Shown piece after piece: positions 59,934 to 64,000 of a DNA stretch of 64,000 nt. Below the pieces are notes generated by a model. It was not told where the DNA came from and made no database searches. It worked only from the letters and a program-made list of their open reading frames with translations. Position 1 is the first letter of the stretch, and each line of letters opens with the position of its first letter. The position numbers and the translations under genes are program-made. The DNA is from Solibacillus daqui (GTDB taxonomy: Bacteria > Bacillota > Bacilli > Bacillales_A > Planococcaceae). The DNA lies in the NCBI RefSeq assembly GCF_028747805.1, contig NZ_CP114887.1, forward strand, positions 3,993,001 to 4,057,000. The letters are read 5' to 3'.

Positions 59934-59980
59934 ATAAAAAATGCCCCCTTATCACTTACATAAGTAATAAGGGAGCATCC
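59934..59980 (-). terminator. Terminator of the SDR-MFS operon
   Basis: A minus-strand hairpin with GCTCCCTTATTAC and GTGATAAGGGGGC arms is followed by ATTTTTTAT, about 100 bases after the MFS stop. Confidence 0.8.
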
Positions 59981-60084
59981 GTTTTATAATAACATCGCTA
60001 CTAGGCGTACAAAATATCGTATCATGTTCGCCGTTGAAAGTAATGTACTACTCAATGTTATGTTAAAGTCACCTTACGGAAGTA

Positions 60085-61350
60085 TTAATTCCACAAACCT
60101 GCTTTTTCTAATTTCTTTTTACCTTTAAACGCTAATAATACTAATAGCGCGTTTAAAATCAACATAATAGCAAGTGCATACAGTACTAGTGTATAGCTAC
60201 CAGTAAACTCAAAGATAAAACCATATCCCGGTAATGCTACGATACCAGCAACTGCTAAACCAATTGCAGCTGTAGAATAAATTTGACTATATTCTTTGTT
60301 TCCAAATAATGCTGTTGTTAAAAGAGGCCCTAATGTTCCTAGTGATGAAACGATGAAACCAAAAATAACAATTGCGACGATAAACATTGTTTGATTATCA
60401 GGAACTGTTAGGAAAATACCTACTGGCACTAAACCTAATAACATCGCGAAAATCGCTGTGTTTTTTGCACCAATTTTATCACTTAATACACCAAATGATA
60501 AAGCACCAACTAATACACCGATTTGCATGGCACCTAATGCACTACCTGCAAATTTTATATCGTAGCCAACGCCCATTGCGAATGGTGCAAGATGCTGACT
60601 AAAGCTCGCAATCGATGTAATGATGAAGAAAAAACCAAATAAAGCAAAGAATGCGCTAGATTTTTTTGCAACTGCAGCTGTAATTCCTTTTGCCGTCTCT
60701 TGTTGAGAAGAAGAATCACCATTTGTTTTTACTTCGTCCATACCAACTGGTTGTAAACCTTTTTGTTGAGGAGTCATTCGAATAAATAATAGAATGATTG
60801 GAATAATAATTGCCGCTACAGCAATACCTGAAGCAATATATGAAAATCTCCATCCTTGGCTGGCAATTAAATTACCTACTGTTGGTTGAATGATTGCACC
60901 AAATACACCACCGATTGCAACCATAAGTCCGATTGCTAATCCATTATGCTTTTTAAACCAGTTATTGATTAAAACAGGTCCTGCCATTTGTGTAATAAAA
61001 ATTGAACCAATTGCCATTGGAATACTGAATAAGTACCAGCCCCAAACTGAGCTCATGAATCCGAACATTGCGAATGAACCAGCCATTAAGATAATCGATA
61101 CGATTAAAATTAAGCGGATATCATATTTCGCCATTAATTTACCTGCAATTGGTAAGAAAATCATTGTAACGATTGATGCGATACTAAAGTATAGTGTTAA
61201 GCTCCCCATACCAATACCTAAATCTTGAGTAACAGGTGCTAGATACAATCCACCTGCTGTCGAAATACCATTTTTACCTAGAGCGACCATTATAGATACG
61301 GCGATTAATAGTAACCAAGCATAATGGAACTTATTTTTTTGTTTAGTCAT
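60085..61350 (-). CDS. MFS transporter, OFA/monocarboxylate-like
   Basis: The start is ATG (MTKQKNKFHY, 421 residues) after GAGGAT. Twelve hydrophobic segments are visible, with a central loop near 190-215. The N-terminal half has PVTQDLGIGMGSLTLYFSIASI and AGKLMAKYDIR, and the second repeat has GVLSDKIGAKNTAIFAMLLG, the MFS A-motif. The family often moves organic anions (oxalate/formate, monocarboxylates). It is paired with the SDR gene, so it may import the substrate of that enzyme. Confidence 0.85.
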   Translation of the reverse strand: MTKQKNKFHYAWLLLIAVSIMVALGKNGISTAGGLYLAPVTQDLGIGMGSLTLYFSIASIVTMIFLPIAGKLMAKYDIRLILIVSIILMAGSFAMFGFMSSVWGWYLFSIPMAIGSIFITQMAGPVLINNWFKKHNGLAIGLMVAIGGVFGAIIQPTVGNLIASQGWRFSYIASGIAVAAIIIPIILLFIRMTPQQKGLQPVGMDEVKTNGDSSSQQETAKGITAAVAKKSSAFFALFGFFFIITSIASFSQHLAPFAMGVGYDIKFAGSALGAMQIGVLVGALSFGVLSDKIGAKNTAIFAMLLGLVPVGIFLTVPDNQTMFIVAIVIFGFIVSSLGTLGPLLTTALFGNKEYSQIYSTAAIGLAVAGIVALPGYGFIFEFTGSYTLVLYALAIMLILNALLVLLAFKGKKKLEKAGLWN

Positions 61351-61445
61351 GATGAAATCCTCATTCCATAATTTATTATAGTGCCGTGTTACATGTACTT
61401 CACGCAACACGGCAGTTTGTTTGTCCTAAAAATAAAGTATACGAA

Positions 61446-62201
61446 TTAACGTAATTTAATTGATCCGCCGTCTACCATGATTGTTTGACCAGTAATATAA
61501 GCCGAATCTTCACTCGCTAAAAATACTGCAACACGACCGATATCTTGTTCAACTTCTCCAAGTCTTCTTAGCGGAATTTTTGCAAGCATTCCTTCGTAAT
61601 ATTCTGGATTTGCTTCTGCCCATTGGATCATACCTGGTGATTTAGCGATTGGTGAAATGATGTTAACATTAATACCAAATGGGCCAAATTCGTTTGCTGC
61701 TACACGTGTAATACCGCGGATTGCTTCTTTAGCAACAGCGTATGAACCTTGATTTACATCTCCGTTAATTCCTGCACCAGATGCGAAGTTGATGATATTT
61801 CCTTTTGTTTCTTTTAAGTAAGGTAGTGCCGCTTGCATCAAGTAGAATGTTGGATAGAATCCAGTATTAAACGAGAAATCGAAATCTGCTTGAGTTGTAT
61901 CTTCAATTGAGTTCATTCTCGAAGCGTGTGCATTGTTTACTAAAATGTCCAATTTGCCATATTTATCAATAACTTGATTTACAATGTTTCCTAAATTAGC
62001 GTGCTCTGTAAGGTCCGCTTGGATGAACATTGACTCTGGTTCAAGCGCTTGTAATGTTTTGACCGTTTCATTTCCTACTTCTGCATTTAAGTCTACAATT
62101 ACAACTTTTGCTCCCTCTTTTACAAAGGCAGTTGCCATGCCCATACCAATACCGCCAGCGCCACCTGTAATAATTGCTACTTTTCCTTCTAATTTTTTCA
62201 T
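61446..62201 (-). CDS. Short-chain dehydrogenase/reductase
   Basis: NAD(P)-dependent classical SDR of 251 residues. Cofactor motif is TGGAGGIGMGMA (13-24), with Asp37 in VVIVDLNAEV favouring NAD. The LDILVNNAH segment, the catalytic Ser in NFASGAG, and Tyr/Lys in GSYAVAKEA complete the site. The usual SDR C-terminus ITGQTIMVDGG is present. The start follows AAGGAG. First gene of an operon with the MFS transporter. Substrate unknown. Confidence 0.9.
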   Translation of the reverse strand: MKKLEGKVAIITGGAGGIGMGMATAFVKEGAKVVIVDLNAEVGNETVKTLQALEPESMFIQADLTEHANLGNIVNQVIDKYGKLDILVNNAHASRMNSIEDTTQADFDFSFNTGFYPTFYLMQAALPYLKETKGNIINFASGAGINGDVNQGSYAVAKEAIRGITRVAANEFGPFGINVNIISPIAKSPGMIQWAEANPEYYEGMLAKIPLRRLGEVEQDIGRVAVFLASEDSAYITGQTIMVDGGSIKLR

Positions 62202-62505
62202 TGCTATATCTCCTTATCTAAAATTATTAAATTTTATCCAATAGCCTTCTTGAGTATTAAAATACCCCTAGTTCAAAGCAACGCACTTTTTGAATTGACT
62301 AGTTTCCTTAGTTTTCTTAACCTATCCTACTTCAATTCGCAGACGGTCTATCAAACCCTGGTTTTCGAGGGAAACTAACGTAAATCAATTCACTTAACCA
62401 AATTTGAAGTAGCGAGAATCTAAAAAAAAGCATTAAATATCGAAAGTATACAGTTAAAAAGTTTACGACTAAACGAATAATAATCGTTTTTGCTTATTGT
62501 GTCAA
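62202..62505 (-). promoter_or_regulatory. Promoter and long structured leader of the SDR-MFS operon
   Basis: TTGACA (62500-62505) and TATTAT (62477-62482) are 17 bases apart, a strong sigma-A promoter. This leaves a leader of about 270 bases. It can form several helices: 62327-62337 with 62401-62412 (CTACTTCAA type), 62300-62307 with 62370-62377 (TAGTTTCC/GGAAACTA), 62293-62298 with 62385-62390, and a small CCCT/AGGG hairpin (62356-62371). The first two cross each other, so they are either a pseudoknot or alternatives. No known riboswitch class was recognised. Confidence 0.5.
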
Positions 62506-62803
62506 TAATGTGAATTGTATTCTCTCAAAAACTTTAACAAACAGAATCTATAGTTTTATTTTCCATTACCTATCTGCTATTAGTTACTTTACGTAACCGT
62601 AGTAGCCTCGGTACTTTTATGTGCCAATTTAATGAACTCGACCATTTTAAAATTGTATTTTGGCTAGTTAAAAAACTAATAAGAGAAAAGTAGAAATCCA
62701 TGTTCATACAAGAATAGAAATGTTAGAAAAACGGATTTCTCACCAAAGCGCACGACACAATATCTTTTCTTAAAGTTCAATAAAAATTAATACTTTTCTA
62801 ACC
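62506..62803. other. A+T-rich spacer, no supported gene
   Basis: It contains only short open stretches, for example MCQFNELDHFKIVFWLVKK (plus strand, about 62620-62690) followed by RIEMLEKRISHQSARHN in another frame. These may be chance or a faint relic. No promoter or RNA gene was recognised here. Confidence 0.45.
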
Positions 62804-62836
62804 ACAAAAAAACTAGCTAGAATTTCTAGCTAGTTA
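62804..62836 (-). terminator. Terminator after the purine permease gene
   Basis: Perfect 12-base arms AACTAGCTAGAA (62811-62822) and TTCTAGCTAGTT (62824-62835) are followed by TTTTTG on the minus strand. Confidence 0.85.
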
Positions 62837-62858
62837 ATTCCTTTATTTTTATTATTGG

Positions 62859-64000
62859 CTATTTGCCACTTGGTAAAACTTTATTTAATACAATCGCGGC
62901 AATTGCAGCTGTTGCTACTGGAGAGCCAAATAAATATTGTACTGTCGTCGGTAAAGAATATAAGAAATCCTTAGGTAATAATGTTAATGCAAGTGTTAAA
63001 ATCATTGGAACCGCAATAACGTACATTTCTTTTTCACCGATTCTTACATTTTTCATCACTTGCAAACCGCTAATCGCGATAATGCCACAAACGATGACGA
63101 ACACACCACCAATTACTGCTGAAGGAATAACAGATATTAACGCTGCTAGTTTACCAGAAAACCCAAATAAGACAAACCAAATCCCCGCAGCTACGAAGAC
63201 ACGTCGACTTGCAATACCTGTAATTGAAATGACACCTGCGTTTGTTGAGTATCCTGTAACTGGTGTTGAACCAAGGAAAGAAGCAACGAAACAACCAATA
63301 CCCTCACCAATCACTCCACGATTTACTTGCTTATCTGTTAAAGGTTGATCGATAACATTACTAATCGCAAACCAAGTACCTGTTGTTTCAGCCATTAATA
63401 CAATATAAATAATGACCATTGTTATAATTGCAGAAGCATTAAACGTGAAACTAAAATCAGAGAACGGAATTTGTGGCAGGCTAAACCATTTAGCTTGTGA
63501 GACTGCCGATAAATCTAGTATTCCCATAAATTTCGCTGCAATGCTCCCTGCAATTAACGCAATAAGAACCGAAGCAATACGGAAGATGCGACCTTTTTGT
63601 TGGAAGTAAGAACCTATCATAACGCAAACGATTAAAACCGTAGCTGTAATAAGCGCTAAATAAATGTTTTGGTTAATTGTAGCACCTGCACCATTATAAA
63701 TATTGCTACTTAAACCAACAGGCATTAATGAAAGACCAACGACAAAGATAATCGTACCTCCGACGATTGGCGGAATGAAAATTTTTACAATCTTATTAAA
63801 AAGACCCGTAAATCCTAAAATAATAACTAATATAGCACCGATTAAACTTGCCCCAAGCACCGAACTCCAGCCAAGTTCGCCACCACCACTAGCAGCATAA
63901 ATACCAACGATGGCACCAAGCGGCACATAAGACGGACCTTGTGCAATCGGCAATTTCATACAGAAATATGTTTGAACAATTGTTGCAATTCCTGCTGCAA
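62859..64000 (-). CDS. NCS2-family xanthine/uracil permease (5' part missing)
   Basis: Nucleobase:cation symporter. The frame stays open to the window edge, so the N-terminus is outside; an internal Met near 63959 is not the start, because coding sequence (AAGIATIVQTYF) precedes it. Visible are the family PIAQGPSY region, the GSTPVTGYSTNAGVISITGIASRRV signature and about ten membrane segments. The QGPSY and ETTGTW forms suit xanthine or urate more than uracil. Substrate is inferred. Confidence 0.88.
   Translation of the reverse strand, partial: AAGIATIVQTYFCMKLPIAQGPSYVPLGAIVGIYAASGGGELGWSSVLGASLIGAILVIILGFTGLFNKIVKIFIPPIVGGTIIFVVGLSLMPVGLSSNIYNGAGATINQNIYLALITATVLIVCVMIGSYFQQKGRIFRIASVLIALIAGSIAAKFMGILDLSAVSQAKWFSLPQIPFSDFSFTFNASAIITMVIIYIVLMAETTGTWFAISNVIDQPLTDKQVNRGVIGEGIGCFVASFLGSTPVTGYSTNAGVISITGIASRRVFVAAGIWFVLFGFSGKLAALISVIPSAVIGGVFVIVCGIIAISGLQVMKNVRIGEKEMYVIAVPMILTLALTLLPKDFLYSLPTTVQYLFGSPVATAAIAAIVLNKVLPSGK

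Noticed and set aside
62863..63348. 161-codon plus-strand frame inside the purine permease gene
   Set aside because: Antisense to conserved membrane segments, with no ribosome site; a shadow frame.

Overview
The window is a 64 kb piece of a low-GC Firmicutes chromosome. Gene order, A+T-rich codon use and strong AGGAGG ribosome binding sites point to the Planococcaceae (Lysinibacillus/Solibacillus type); the genus is inferred, not proven. No rRNA, tRNA, CRISPR array, prophage or intact insertion sequence was seen.

About 1-32,700 (mostly minus strand) is the origin-proximal housekeeping block in the Bacillus subtilis order. Read in the direction of transcription it runs ctsR-mcsA-mcsB-clpC, radA, yacL, ispD-ispF, gltX, cysE-cysS-mrnC-rlmB-rae1-sigH, rpmG-secE-nusG, rplK-rplA, rplJ-rplL, rsmC-like, rpoB, rpoC, then the str operon (rplGB remnant, rpsL, rpsG, fusA, tuf). 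Cis-regulation is readable: a CtsR operator, a Cys-type T-box, an L10 leader, two L1 operators mimicking the 23S L1 site, an attenuator-like terminator before rpoB, another between rpoB and rpoC, and a strong promoter before the str operon. Differences from B. subtilis are: disA absent between radA and yacL, with an acetate-transporter-family gene on the opposite strand there; rplGB carrying a nonsense codon; and S12 carrying Arg at position 56, a known streptomycin-resistance state.

About 32,800-64,000 is more variable metabolic and accessory chromosome. It holds small membrane proteins, a HemAT-type oxygen-sensing chemotaxis transducer, a hot-dog thioesterase, two aldehyde dehydrogenases (one with its DUF779 partner), an RluF-type pseudouridine synthase, a cupin, and a complete branched-chain amino acid ABC transporter (livKHMGF) with a candidate CodY box. 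It continues with Ogt, malate:quinone oxidoreductase, DegV, a DUF2268 metalloprotease, a lipoprotein prolyl isomerase, HelD, methyltransferases, the alkylpyrone pair bpsA-bpsB, an SDR-MFS operon behind a long structured leader, and an NCS2 purine permease cut by the window end.

A family of short palindromic intergenic repeats (six recognisable copies, from perfect to heavily decayed) is scattered through the window. Two copies belong to longer composite elements with large perfect hairpins. I found no clear novel multi-gene system. The best leads are these repeats, the structured SDR leader, the broken rplGB and the altered S12.
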